A stretch of 64,000 bases of DNA, from NCBI RefSeq assembly GCF_023156585.1, contig NZ_JALNMI010000004.1, positions 386,753 to 450,752 on the forward strand, in the 5' to 3' direction. Position numbers and translations under genes: made by a program. The notes under the pieces were generated by a model. It had not been told where the DNA came from. It searched no databases and worked only from the letters and a program-made list of their open reading frames with translations. This document shows positions 24,564 to 34,397 of this stretch, piece after piece (the stretch's first letter is position 1; each line of letters starts with the position of its first letter). Origin of the DNA: Subsaxibacter sp. CAU 1640 (lineage in GTDB: Bacteria; Bacteroidota; Bacteroidia; Flavobacteriales; Flavobacteriaceae).

Positions 24564-27500
24564 ATGGAAATTAAATTAAGAAAACTCCTTTTCTCAAGAT
24601 GTCAAGCAACCCTAAAGTTTTTTATGAGAACGTTCATATTATGTTTTACAACGGTTTTAGGCTTTTCCAATTGTAATATCTATTCTCAAGATGCTAAAGT
24701 TACCATTGACACTGATAGGACTGTAACCATTTTTGAAGTTTTTGAATTGATTGGGAAACAAACAGAATGTACATTCATATATCAATCTGATATTTTTAAA
24801 GACCTACCAGAAATCCATCTAAAAAGTGGTGTGATTAAGGTTACGACATTGTTAACACAATGCCTTCCAACAAAGAGTTTTGAAATCAACAGTAGCAAAA
24901 ATAACCTTATTACCATTACAAGAAAATCTACCAATGATTTGCAGCAGCAAAAAATACAGGTTAAGGGATTTATAAAGGATACAAATGGCATGCCCATAGC
25001 TGGAGCAACAATCATCGTTAAAGGCACAAATAGGGGTACATCTTCAGATTTTGATGGAAATTATGAAATTTCAGCAAATTCAGATGACATATTAATCATC
25101 TCGTATTTGGGATACCGTTCAGTTTTCGAGCCTGTAAATGGACAGCAAACAATTAATATTATCCTAAAACCAGACACTGAAAATTTAAAAGAAATAGTTA
25201 TAAATGCAGGTTATTATAATGTGAAGGCGAAAGAGCAAACTGGTAATATTGGCACAATAAAGGCCAAAACCATTGAAACGCAACCAGTAAACAATCCGAT
25301 GGCTGCGATGCAGGGGCATTTATCTGGGGTCAATATAGTCCAATCTACGGGTGTTCCTGGAGGAGGGTATAGCATTCAGATACGTGGTCGGAACTTTATC
25401 AATGGTGTGACCGATCCCCTGTTTATTGTTGATGGTGTGCCATTCGGCTCCCAGTCATTGAGCTCACAAGAGTTGTCGGGAGAAATTTTTGCTGGAAATA
25501 TTAGTCCCCTAAACGCAATCAACCCAAATGACATTGAAAGTATTGAAGTATTGAAAGATGCCGATGCCACAGCTATTTACGGTTCTAGAGGCGCTAACGG
25601 TGTAGTATTGATAACCACGAAAAAAGGTAAGGTTGGAAAAACACACTTTGGTGCAGAACTCAACAGCACAATGGGTCAAGTATCTCATTTTTTAGATTTA
25701 ATGAATACTGAACAATATTTGGAAATACGCCGAGAGGGAATTACAAATGATGGATTTGGTGCACTTTTAGAAGATGCCGCTTTTGACTTTGTTTGGCCTG
25801 ACATAAAAAGCTGGGACAACAGTCGCTATACAGATTGGCAAAAAAAACTAATTGGAGGTACTGCATATCGCAATAAAGCCCAATTATCAATTTCTGGAGG
25901 AAACGCACAAACACAGTTTTTAATTAGCGGTAGTTATCAAAAAGAAACAACAGTATTTCCAGGTAATGCCAATTATAAAAAAGCATCTCTGCATAGTAAT
26001 ATTAATCATCAATCGGAAGATAATCGTTTCAAATTAATTTTTTCATCAATTTATACCAACGAAAAAAATCAGTTACCACGATCGGACTTTACTAGTTTGG
26101 CTTATAGCCTAGAGCCAAATGCACCGGAACTGTATGATATCGAAGGTAATTTAAACTGGGAAGGCAATACATGGGATAACCCTTTGGCTACATTGGAAGA
26201 AGATTATCAAGCAAAAATCAGTACGCTATTTTCCAATGCAGTAATTTCCTATACCTTACTAACCAATCTCGAATTGAAATCAAGTTTAGGTTTTAACAGC
26301 TATGGATTAGATTCCTATAGGACCTTACCAAGTACAGCAAGAAATCCTAGTTTTGAGTTTACACCAGGAAATTACTCGTCCTTTACAACCAATAGCTCAA
26401 AACGACAATCTTGGATAGTAGAACCTCAATTGAATTGGAAGAAACAGTGGAAAACCACAAAAGTTGATATTTTAGTAGGTACAACTTTTCAAAGTGAATC
26501 CACTCAACAATATATAAATAAAGGAACGGGGTTTCCCAGTAATAACCTAATTCTGAATTTGGCTGCTGCAGAAACTTTAGAGGTTCTTCAAGATGCCGAT
26601 AGCGAATATAATTACCAAGCCGTATTTGGTAGAGTTAATCTGAATTTATCAGGAAGGTACATCCTAAATATTACAGGTCGCAGGGACGGTTCCTCAAGAT
26701 TTGGACCCGGTAAGCAGTTTGGTAATTTTGGAGCTGTGGGAATGGCTTGGCTTTTTTCGGAAGAAAAAATTTTTAATGATAATTCTCTTTTGAGTTTTGG
26801 AAAATTTCGAAGTAGTTATGGATTAACTGGAAGTGATAACATCGGGGATTATAAGTTTTTGGATACTTACAACGTAAATGGATTCGACTATGATGGAACG
26901 ACCATTTTACAGCCAACCGGTGTATTCAATCCTTTATTTGGTTGGGAAGAGAACAAAAAGTTAGAAGTGGCATTGGAGTTGGGATTTTTCAATGACCATA
27001 TACTTGTCAATACGTCTTGGTACCGGAACCGTTCTTCCAACCAACTCATAGGTATACCATTAGCAGCGACCACTGGATTTTCAGAGCTTACAGGAAACTT
27101 TGATGCGACAGTTGAAAATACTGGTTTAGAAATGGATTTACAAACGACCAATCTACAAAAGGGAAACTTTAAATGGACATCAACATTTAATATAACATTC
27201 CCTAAAAATAAATTAATCGAATTTGATGGATTGGAAACTTCCACTTTTGCCAATCGATTTGTCATCGGCAAGCCATTGACCATTGTAAAATTGTACCATG
27301 CGTTAGGTGTGGATTCAGAAACAGGCATTTACCAATTTGAAGATTATAACGAAGATGGCCAAATTAATAGTCCACACGACAGACAATGGGTTGAAGATTT
27401 TGCACCAAAATTTTATGGTGGTATTGGCAACACCTTAACCTATAAAAATTTAACGCTTGATTTTTTCTTTCAATTTAAAAAGCAAAAGGCATTTAATGAG

Positions 27501-27869
27501 TTGGCCTTCGTTGCTACCCCTGGGTATCGAGGAAATGCTCCGGTTAGTTTATTAGACCGATGGCAACTGCCTGGAGACACAAATCCAATTCAAATGGCAT
27601 CAGGAGGATTATCATTTAATGAGGATACTGGAGCACTTCAATCAAGCAGCAATGCTGCGGTATCCGATGCTTCTTTTATTCGTTTACGCACCATATCATT
27701 AAATTATAAAGTACCAAACTTAAAGAATGGAATTGACATAGATGTTTATTTACAAGGACAAAATCTACTGACCCTCACAAATTTTAATGGTCCTGATCCA
27801 GAGCAGTTTACAAATAACACATTGCCTCCTTTAAGACAAATAACCCTTGGTCTTCAAATAGGCCTTTAA
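24564..27869 (+). CDS. SusC/RagA-type TonB-dependent outer-membrane receptor with STN domain
   Basis: The 1101-residue protein has an N-terminal signal region, an STN (secretin/TonB short N-terminal) domain at about 45-105, a carboxypeptidase-regulatory-like domain (VKGFIKDTNGMPIAGATIIVKGT, in pieces, about 132-215), a plug domain (GVPGGGYSIQIRGRNFING, DADATAIYGSRGANGVVLITTKKG) and a large C-terminal beta barrel ending with aromatic-rich strands. The STN domain is the part that contacts FecR, so it signals to the linked sigma. The substrate may be a peptide or oligosaccharide; the neighbouring protease favours peptides. Confidence 0.95.
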   Translation: MEIKLRKLLFSRCQATLKFFMRTFILCFTTVLGFSNCNIYSQDAKVTIDTDRTVTIFEVFELIGKQTECTFIYQSDIFKDLPEIHLKSGVIKVTTLLTQCLPTKSFEINSSKNNLITITRKSTNDLQQQKIQVKGFIKDTNGMPIAGATIIVKGTNRGTSSDFDGNYEISANSDDILIISYLGYRSVFEPVNGQQTINIILKPDTENLKEIVINAGYYNVKAKEQTGNIGTIKAKTIETQPVNNPMAAMQGHLSGVNIVQSTGVPGGGYSIQIRGRNFINGVTDPLFIVDGVPFGSQSLSSQELSGEIFAGNISPLNAINPNDIESIEVLKDADATAIYGSRGANGVVLITTKKGKVGKTHFGAELNSTMGQVSHFLDLMNTEQYLEIRREGITNDGFGALLEDAAFDFVWPDIKSWDNSRYTDWQKKLIGGTAYRNKAQLSISGGNAQTQFLISGSYQKETTVFPGNANYKKASLHSNINHQSEDNRFKLIFSSIYTNEKNQLPRSDFTSLAYSLEPNAPELYDIEGNLNWEGNTWDNPLATLEEDYQAKISTLFSNAVISYTLLTNLELKSSLGFNSYGLDSYRTLPSTARNPSFEFTPGNYSSFTTNSSKRQSWIVEPQLNWKKQWKTTKVDILVGTTFQSESTQQYINKGTGFPSNNLILNLAAAETLEVLQDADSEYNYQAVFGRVNLNLSGRYILNITGRRDGSSRFGPGKQFGNFGAVGMAWLFSEEKIFNDNSLLSFGKFRSSYGLTGSDNIGDYKFLDTYNVNGFDYDGTTILQPTGVFNPLFGWEENKKLEVALELGFFNDHILVNTSWYRNRSSNQLIGIPLAATTGFSELTGNFDATVENTGLEMDLQTTNLQKGNFKWTSTFNITFPKNKLIEFDGLETSTFANRFVIGKPLTIVKLYHALGVDSETGIYQFEDYNEDGQINSPHDRQWVEDFAPKFYGGIGNTLTYKNLTLDFFFQFKKQKAFNELAFVATPGYRGNAPVSLLDRWQLPGDTNPIQMASGGLSFNEDTGALQSSSNAAVSDASFIRLRTISLNYKVPNLKNGIDIDVYLQGQNLLTLTNFNGPDPEQFTNNTLPPLRQITLGLQIGL

Positions 27870-27886
27870 CCTTAAACTTTTACATT

Positions 27887-29323
27887 ATGGAACTTATAGA
27901 AAATAAACTATGTAACCTAAATAAATTCATGTTGAGATTTTCTTTACATAGAATTAATCCTTTAAAACTATTGATACTTTTCTTTCTGGGTATTTATTTA
28001 ACGGCTTGTTCAGATTTTATTGAAGCTGATCCGCCAAAAAATATTTTGATTTCAGAAACGGTATTTAATGATCCCTCAACCGTAGAATCTGCATTGGCAA
28101 ATATTTATTATAATATGCGCGAACAAGGAATGATATCAGGCAACTTTGGATTAACACCCTTATTGGGCATTTACGGCGATGAATTGGATTATTATGGTTT
28201 CAATGCAGATTATGCAGAATTATACTTCAACAATGTGAATGCAACCAATACTACTATTTTAAACTGGTGGAGTCAAGCGTATAATCTAATTTACAATGCT
28301 AATGATATAATTAAAGGTGTAGAAGGCTCGAGCGGCTTGACGGCCGAAGAAAAATCCTATTTTAAAGGACAAGCCTTGTTTGTCAGAGGTTACATCCACA
28401 GTTTATTGGTAAATCTTTATGGGGACATTCCTTATATAAAAACCACAAATTATATAGAAAATAATTCGGTGTCAAGATTGCCCTTGGCAGAGGTCAATGT
28501 AAATATTATAGAAGACCTTGTTATGGCGATCGAATTATTGGAGAATGAGGGTGATGCTTCAGAAGAGAAGGTACTGCCCGGTCAATCTGCGGCAAAAGCT
28601 CTTTTAGCCAGAATGTATCTTTACAATGAAAATTGGGGATTAGCAGAATCAACTGCATCACAACTCATAAACAATTATAATCTAGAACCGAATTTGAATG
28701 ATGTGTTCTTAAAAGAATCATCTGAAACAATTTGGCAGCTTAAACCCGGAATCACTCCAAAGAATACACAGGAGGCTGTTCAATTAATCATCCAGTTTAT
28801 TCCAGGTCAAAGATATGCGTTAACCAATTCATTATTGGCTGCATTTGAGTCGGGAGACCAACGTTTAACACAATGGACAGAAAGTATCTCAAATACAGAA
28901 AACACCATTACTCTATTTTTTGCCCATAAATATAAAGCCAATTTAACTGAAACGGAGCGTTTGGAATATTCAATTATATTTCGACTTGCTGAACAATACC
29001 TTATACGAGCGGAAGCTAGGGCGCACTTGGGCAACATATTAGGTTCACAACAAGATGTGAACGTCATTAGAAACCGAGCTGGTTTAGAAAACACCACAGC
29101 GAATACAGTAAATAATTTATTGGATGCAATATTAAAGGAGCGACAGGTAGAATTATTTACAGAGCAGGGTCATCGTTGGTTTGATTTAAAGCGTACCGAT
29201 AATGCAAACAACGTGTTAAGTATTGTAAAGCCATATTGGCAAGCCACAGATATCCTGCTTCCTATTCCCGAGACTGAACTGGAAATTAACCCCAATTTAT
29301 TACCACAAAATTCTGGTTATTGA
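27887..29323 (+). CDS. SusD/RagB-family lipoprotein
   Basis: The 478-residue protein has a lipobox (IYLTACSDF, Cys at about residue 42) and SusD helical motifs (FKGQALFVRGYIHSLLVNLYGDIPYIKT and ILKERQVELFTEQGHRWFDLKR, each in pieces). It is a surface-exposed substrate-binding lipoprotein that caps the SusC barrel. It follows susC after 17 bp. An inner ATG at 27929 would still leave a complete lipoprotein signal and may be the true start. Confidence 0.95.
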   Translation: MELIENKLCNLNKFMLRFSLHRINPLKLLILFFLGIYLTACSDFIEADPPKNILISETVFNDPSTVESALANIYYNMREQGMISGNFGLTPLLGIYGDELDYYGFNADYAELYFNNVNATNTTILNWWSQAYNLIYNANDIIKGVEGSSGLTAEEKSYFKGQALFVRGYIHSLLVNLYGDIPYIKTTNYIENNSVSRLPLAEVNVNIIEDLVMAIELLENEGDASEEKVLPGQSAAKALLARMYLYNENWGLAESTASQLINNYNLEPNLNDVFLKESSETIWQLKPGITPKNTQEAVQLIIQFIPGQRYALTNSLLAAFESGDQRLTQWTESISNTENTITLFFAHKYKANLTETERLEYSIIFRLAEQYLIRAEARAHLGNILGSQQDVNVIRNRAGLENTTANTVNNLLDAILKERQVELFTEQGHRWFDLKRTDNANNVLSIVKPYWQATDILLPIPETELEINPNLLPQNSGY

Positions 29324-29405
29324 AATATTAAAAAATCACTTCCCTCTAAATCTTCCAGTTGGGAAGTTGGTTGTCTTGTGAACTAATAAAAACAAATTTA
29401 ATAAT

Positions 29406-31706
29406 ATGAAAGGCATCATTCTATTCTGCTTTATATCAATATTCACATTAGGAATGGCATCCAATGCCAGAAAGCCAAATGAAGACAAAATAACTATTAA
29501 ACCGTTAAGACAGGAAACTTTTTTAACCACGTTTATAGAAAATGATCAACTCTATTTGAACATCCCAAATCAATTATTGGATACACCAATGATGTTTGTA
29601 ATGTATGATCAAAGTTATGATAATAAGTATCTACAAATAATTTGGTCGTTAGAGAGGGAAAAAATTGTTCTGATGCTTCCGAGCATTACATCCACCGCTG
29701 GAATTACACTTCCAATAAAACCGAAGCTAACTCTTTCAGAAAATATACTTGCTATATTCCCAAAGGATAAGGATCGAAGTGTTCCAGGTATCCATTGCAT
29801 AAATATTACAGACCTTATATTAAAACAAGAAATTCCATGGAAGTTAGGGTTTCAAGAAAGTCTTGTACCACAAATCTCATTGGTATTGGAAACAAAAGAT
29901 TTAAAAAACGAGGTAATAATAAAGACCAGGAGGGGAATTATGATGGATGGAACGAAGATATCGCTTCCCATGTTTTTTGCCTTCTGTAAACTTGATGAGC
30001 CAATGAAAGCAAGACGGTATGATTATCGTATGGGATTTTATAATGAAAAATTACTCGATATTCATTATGGAGCCCACAATAGTATTGCCAACATAAGCAG
30101 ATGGCATCTAGAAAAAAAGTATCCAAATCAAGAAATCAGTGTACCCAAAAAACCCATTACTTTCATTCTCTCCCCAGATATACCAAAAATATGGCGACCC
30201 TATGTAAAAGCTGGGATAGAGGAATGGTTGTCAGCTTTCGAATCGGCGGGATTTAAGGAGGCGTTGGTGGTAAAGGAAGTTGACAGTTTAAGTGAATGGG
30301 ACATGTATAGTATCAACAATAACATTGTCTATTGGGGGCCTTTAAAAAGATGGCGAGGTAATGAAGATGGCTGGTTTGGGGGTACTATTTCAAACATCAT
30401 TGACGAGAGAAGTGGGGAAATACTAAAGGGAGATATTTATATGAGTATTTCACGTGAGACCTATTCGGAAATGTATTTCATCCGATCGGCACCTTTGGAC
30501 ATACGAGCACAAACGTTTCCTTTTCCAGATGATTTGGTGGGTGAACTTTACCAATGTATGGTAGCGCATGAAGTTGGACACGTCTTTGGCCTCATGGACG
30601 CCAATTATGGTGAGTTCGCATATCCCTTTGAAAAAATGAATGATGTGGAGTGGTTGAAGACTATGGGACATACACCAAGTGTAATGAATTATACTCGACA
30701 AAATAATATAGCCCAACCCGAAGATCATATTCCCCCATCTTTACTCAATCAGAAAGTTGGACCTATGGATCGCTATCAAATTCGCTGGGGTTACACCGAA
30801 TTTCCCTTTGGGACAACCCAGAAAGATGCTGATGCTATCTTGGAAAGCATTATAAGGTTACAGGATTCCATTCCATGGTATCGATATAACTATTCGAATT
30901 ATGAGGGTATTGGACCTGCAGATACCGATGAGGTGGTAGAGAGCCGTGATCCTGTTAGAAGCACCGAGATGGCCTTGAAGAACCTTGAACGTGTACTTAA
31001 ACTGCTCCCAGATGCTTGCCGTGACCAGAAGGACAATGCCAGATTGGAGCGTATTTATAGTAAAATCTGCACACTATGGTTCGATCATATGAGCCAAATT
31101 GTGGCAATTATAGGTGGATATGATATTCAGCATAAATCCATTAACCAAGAAGGGGCAATTTATACACCAATTGCATTGGAAATCCAACAGGAAGCACTTG
31201 ACTTTCTTATTAAAAATGTCATGAACCCTCCCAATTGGTTAATACAGCCTGAATTTGCAGAGAAGATATATTATTCTACATATCCTGATATCATACTGAC
31301 TTACCAACAAGTACTATTATTTGAATTGTTGCGCCCCGATCGCATGAAACGTTTTGAATATTTAGAGACCATTCCAGGTTATAGCGGTGCATTGACTAAC
31401 TATTTGACAAGCCTGCAAGCAGGATTATTTAAGGAGTTAAACGATTCTAATAATGTTGTTAAGCCAAGGAATCAAGAACTCCAAATGACCTATATAGACA
31501 AACTTATTATGTCAATACAGCAGAAACGTGTGAATATTGATGCCAATGAAAAAACCTTTGACTACACTGACTATAGCAGAGCTGTGTTTATGGAACAGTT
31601 GATAAACCTGAATAAAAAAATTGAAGAAAAAATAAACACAAACCGACAACTCAATTCCAAAGGCCACTGGAAAATTTGTTTACTGAAATTGAATAAAATG
31701 CTGTAA
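29406..31706 (+). CDS. Secreted zinc-dependent metalloprotease (DUF5117/DUF5118 type)
   Basis: The 766-residue protein has a signal peptide (MKGIILFCFISIFTLGMAS) and the metzincin motif HEVGHVFGLMD (His388, Glu389, His392, Asp398) with a Met-turn (SVMNYTR). N-terminal and middle parts match the DUF5118/DUF5117 layout seen in zinc-dependent metalloproteases of Bacteroidota. Asp replaces the third His of classical metzincins, as in some other families. It follows susD after 82 bp and probably makes peptides for the SusCD pair. It is somewhat shorter than typical family members. Confidence 0.9.
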   Translation: MKGIILFCFISIFTLGMASNARKPNEDKITIKPLRQETFLTTFIENDQLYLNIPNQLLDTPMMFVMYDQSYDNKYLQIIWSLEREKIVLMLPSITSTAGITLPIKPKLTLSENILAIFPKDKDRSVPGIHCINITDLILKQEIPWKLGFQESLVPQISLVLETKDLKNEVIIKTRRGIMMDGTKISLPMFFAFCKLDEPMKARRYDYRMGFYNEKLLDIHYGAHNSIANISRWHLEKKYPNQEISVPKKPITFILSPDIPKIWRPYVKAGIEEWLSAFESAGFKEALVVKEVDSLSEWDMYSINNNIVYWGPLKRWRGNEDGWFGGTISNIIDERSGEILKGDIYMSISRETYSEMYFIRSAPLDIRAQTFPFPDDLVGELYQCMVAHEVGHVFGLMDANYGEFAYPFEKMNDVEWLKTMGHTPSVMNYTRQNNIAQPEDHIPPSLLNQKVGPMDRYQIRWGYTEFPFGTTQKDADAILESIIRLQDSIPWYRYNYSNYEGIGPADTDEVVESRDPVRSTEMALKNLERVLKLLPDACRDQKDNARLERIYSKICTLWFDHMSQIVAIIGGYDIQHKSINQEGAIYTPIALEIQQEALDFLIKNVMNPPNWLIQPEFAEKIYYSTYPDIILTYQQVLLFELLRPDRMKRFEYLETIPGYSGALTNYLTSLQAGLFKELNDSNNVVKPRNQELQMTYIDKLIMSIQQKRVNIDANEKTFDYTDYSRAVFMEQLINLNKKIEEKINTNRQLNSKGHWKICLLKLNKML

Positions 31707-31741
31707 TTAATTATATAAATTCAATTTTTCATTCTTTAATA

Positions 31742-31778
31742 ACAAAAAAAGGCGCCTAATAAAAAGGCGCCTCTTTCT
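31742..31778. terminator. Bidirectional terminator
   Basis: AGGCGCC (31750-31756) pairs with GGCGCCT (31766-31772), with A and T runs on both sides. It lies between the convergent protease and DUF6520 genes. Confidence 0.85.
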
Positions 31779-31792
31779 TCAAATACTTCCAA

Positions 31793-32038
31793 TTAATTGG
31801 GTTTACGCAATTTATTGACTAATGCCATTTCCCTATACAATTGTAATCCATTAAACTTACAGTCAATTCCTGACTGAACCTGACATTCATCGCCGATTGT
31901 AATAGATTGCACACCCAATGTTGGATGGTTGTAATAAGCTGTTTGACTTACCGTTTTTACATCGGTGGCAAACGCGAAGCCCACGGCCAATAACATGGCA
32001 AAGACCGGTAGCATGAATTTGAAAATTTTTGTTTTCAT
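31793..32038 (-). CDS. DUF6520-type exported peptide precursor
   Basis: The 81-residue protein has a signal peptide (MKTKIFKFMLPVFAMLLAVGFAFA) and a small secreted part with two cysteines (DECQVQSGIDC). The layout matches the DUF6520 family of small exported proteins of flavobacteria. It is next to a MauE-like gene on the same strand, a recurrent pairing, which suggests that MauE helps oxidise or process it. It may be a disulfide-bearing secreted peptide; its activity is unknown. Confidence 0.75.
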   Translation of the reverse strand: MKTKIFKFMLPVFAMLLAVGFAFATDVKTVSQTAYYNHPTLGVQSITIGDECQVQSGIDCKFNGLQLYREMALVNKLRKPN

Positions 32039-32078
32039 GATCTAATGTATTTAAAAGTTGATGCCTACTCTTTTTATT

Positions 32079-32552
32079 TCAGGTTTTCGGCTTCTCCTGC
32101 CTACGTAGTTCTTTATTTTGATTTAAATCATTTTCTTTTTTTTTAAATAATGCGATTATAGCGAGGGCTATACAGGATATGTTGAAAATTACATGGGTGT
32201 TCCAACCCATTGCGGATATGATACCACCACATGGACAGGGAATATCCTTACTGAAATTCAATACCAGGATGATATAAATGGTAAATAGGGTCATCAAAAT
32301 GCAACTCAAATAGAGCCCTACCCTTTGTGTGTGACCAAAAGATAGAAATCCTGCAGTCAACAACTCGGCTCCTATGACCCCAAAAGAAATCCATTCAGCA
32401 AAAACACCTAAAACAGCTGATTGCCCTATTTGAAATTGAAAATTTTTTATGTTTCTTAATTTGGTAATACTCGCGTAAACGAAAATCAGAATAAACAGCA
32501 TCGAAACTGCTTTAACTATTTTCTTTTTCGATATGAATGACTTCAATTGCAT
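32079..32552 (-). CDS. MauE/DoxX-like membrane protein
   Basis: The 157-residue protein has four membrane spans and the motif KDIPCPCGGIISAMGWNTHVIFN, in which the Cys-Pro-Cys-Gly-Gly, MGW and Asn are typical of the MauE family of redox-associated membrane proteins. MauE proteins help thiol oxidation or disulfide formation of partner proteins. Here the partner is likely the DUF6520 peptide, 40 bp downstream. The tail is charged and cytoplasmic. Confidence 0.82.
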   Translation of the reverse strand: MQLKSFISKKKIVKAVSMLFILIFVYASITKLRNIKNFQFQIGQSAVLGVFAEWISFGVIGAELLTAGFLSFGHTQRVGLYLSCILMTLFTIYIILVLNFSKDIPCPCGGIISAMGWNTHVIFNISCIALAIIALFKKKENDLNQNKELRRQEKPKT

Positions 32553-32794
32553 TTTTCATTTTAAATGAAGATAAAATTCTGGAATATTTTTTACTCTTGT
32601 GGGATGATTCTTTGTCCCTGAAGGATTATGTTTTTTCAATTAAAAATAAGGATATTCTATATGCAACCTAAAACAATATGCTGCTAATGAAATTTTTATT
32701 AAACCCACTCATAGGTTAAAAGAAGTCCTATCATGTGTGCAGAAAAAACGTGTCAAGCTATCATTCTAAAAGACTTTATTGGACACATTTTAAT

Positions 32795-33766
32795 TCATTC
32801 ATTTTCAAGTATTGTATTGTTACGTAAATCACTGGGCGAATAATCATAGCGTTTCTTGAAGGTTCTAGAAAAGTGGGGCATACTCTTAAATCCTACCATA
32901 TATGCTATGGTCTTAAGCGAAACATCGCTATATTGAATCATCATTTGAGCCTTACGAAGTCGCTCCTGCATCAAAAACCGATGTACCGTTGTCCCATACA
33001 ATTCTTTAAAACCATATTTCAATTTGAACTCATTGGTGCCAATCTGTAAAGCAAACTCTTTGAGAGATGGGAGATCTTTTTCAAGATTGTTAATAATAAT
33101 GTCATGACCATCCCTTATTTTGCGAATATCTTCAAAACTCAATCTCAATTTTGGCTTTTTTGTCTTGCTTTCTCCAACCTCATCCGAACCCTTATCTTGA
33201 ATGATTCGTTTCTTTAAGTCGGAATCCAATTTATTTTTATAATTTGAATGGTGAATTATTGTAATTAGTGTGCTACTTTTATTACTACCCTCTTCGCAAA
33301 ACGTACTTATATATGCCGTTTTTGGGATAATCAGGTCGCCTTTAGACTTGAATTTTATATTAATAGTGGTATCAAATATCCCTTTATTTTTAATTTTTTT
33401 CCAAACTGATTTCCAAATTGTTTTAGATTGCTCCGTAAGAAAACATTCAAAACCCTGACCTATAAAATCATCATACAAACTTGACAATATGTTGCATGCT
33501 TGTTGATTTACCATTAAGATATGACCACGGTGGTCTAAAACAAAGCTCATCTGAACAATATCTAAAATTGAATCATCTATATTGGCAAATCCTTGGTGTA
33601 TAATGGTGTCCTGTATCTCTTCTGCCAACATATTGAGAGTTAGTATTAGAGCTTCGATATCGTCGTTTTCGGAGTTACGTTCAATACGATAGAAGAAATT
33701 ACCAGAAGCCATTTCCAGTAACATGGTATTAATTACCTGCATCCTATGGTGTACTTTTGTGTCCAT
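32795..33766 (-). CDS. PAS-domain AraC-family transcriptional regulator
   Basis: The 323-residue protein ends in an AraC/XylS DNA-binding domain (LRKAQMMIQYSDVSLKTIAYMVGFKSMPHFSRTFKKRYDYSPSDLR, residues about 268-313). The N-terminal half has a short HAMP-like helix and a PAS-like region (FVLDHRGHILMVNQQACNIL) that could bind a ligand or redox cofactor. The gene may regulate the adjacent DUF6520-MauE genes or the STAS gene. It is separated by 242 bp from MauE; that gap holds no obvious gene. Confidence 0.88.
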   Translation of the reverse strand: MDTKVHHRMQVINTMLLEMASGNFFYRIERNSENDDIEALILTLNMLAEEIQDTIIHQGFANIDDSILDIVQMSFVLDHRGHILMVNQQACNILSSLYDDFIGQGFECFLTEQSKTIWKSVWKKIKNKGIFDTTINIKFKSKGDLIIPKTAYISTFCEEGSNKSSTLITIIHHSNYKNKLDSDLKKRIIQDKGSDEVGESKTKKPKLRLSFEDIRKIRDGHDIIINNLEKDLPSLKEFALQIGTNEFKLKYGFKELYGTTVHRFLMQERLRKAQMMIQYSDVSLKTIAYMVGFKSMPHFSRTFKKRYDYSPSDLRNNTILENE

Positions 33767-33822
33767 TTATGGAATAAACTAGTTTGTTCTTTAATTGATT
33801 ATTATAGCTTTTATTTACAATT

Positions 33823-34200
33823 TTACTTATACTGGCTTAAAAATTTTAAAGCCAAATCAAAATTATTAAAAGCTTTTGTAGGGACGGTTGGCTTATTAGT
33901 GCGCAAATAAAATTCCGATAACATCTCCGATACTGGCGAATCTACAATAAAAGCTACTGCCTTAACCAAAATGGACCCCTCAATGGACAGGTAAGACCTA
34001 GCGGCCTTATTGACCTCTTTTATTTGTCTGACATCACACAGCACTGGCAATGCCCGTCCTTCGTGCAACAGGAGGCGCTCTTTGACCACATAAACTGCCG
34101 CTGGCAAATCCAACACTACATCCTTATTATAGGTAATGAACAGAATGCCATCATTTAATTTATATGAAGCATAGTCATTTTCTGAAGTTATTGTTATCAT
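33823..34200 (-). CDS. STAS/SpoIIAA-like small protein (DUF7793 type)
   Basis: The 125-residue protein alternates beta strands and amphipathic helices: ISYKLNDGILFITYNK-like opening, LLLHEGRALPVLCDVRQIKEVNKAARSYLS, then VAFIVDSPVSEMLSEFYL and KAFNNFDLALKFL. This matches SpoIIAA/STAS-like domains of Bacteroidota. It is a likely cytosolic regulator. It lies upstream of the PAS-AraC gene in the same orientation. Function is unknown. A -7 box (CAAATATA on the plus strand at 34220-34227) precedes the ATG. Confidence 0.7.
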   Translation of the reverse strand: MITITSENDYASYKLNDGILFITYNKDVVLDLPAAVYVVKERLLLHEGRALPVLCDVRQIKEVNKAARSYLSIEGSILVKAVAFIVDSPVSEMLSEFYLRTNKPTVPTKAFNNFDLALKFLSQYK

Positions 34201-34219
34201 CTGAAAACTGGTATTTTCT

Positions 34220-34227
34220 CAAATATA
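34220..34227 (-). promoter_or_regulatory. Putative -7 promoter box of the STAS-like gene
   Basis: On the minus strand this is TATATTTG, an exact match to TAnnTTTG, located 19 bp before the start codon. A clear -33 is not visible. Confidence 0.45.
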
Positions 34228-34397
34228 AATTTACAAAATAATCAACATAAGAATTGCACCTTTCTTTACAATCATTGGTTAATATGGATTAAATTTTGCC
34301 TACAAAGGATTAAGAGTTGACTTAAAAGGATTTAGAAGTCCACATTTTTCCCATTGTACTATAAAACATATTAACTTAATGTTCTAAATCAATAACG

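Noticed and set aside
26888-27328. 146-codon minus-strand ORF inside susC
   Set aside because: It is antisense to a strongly supported SusC gene and shows no domain.
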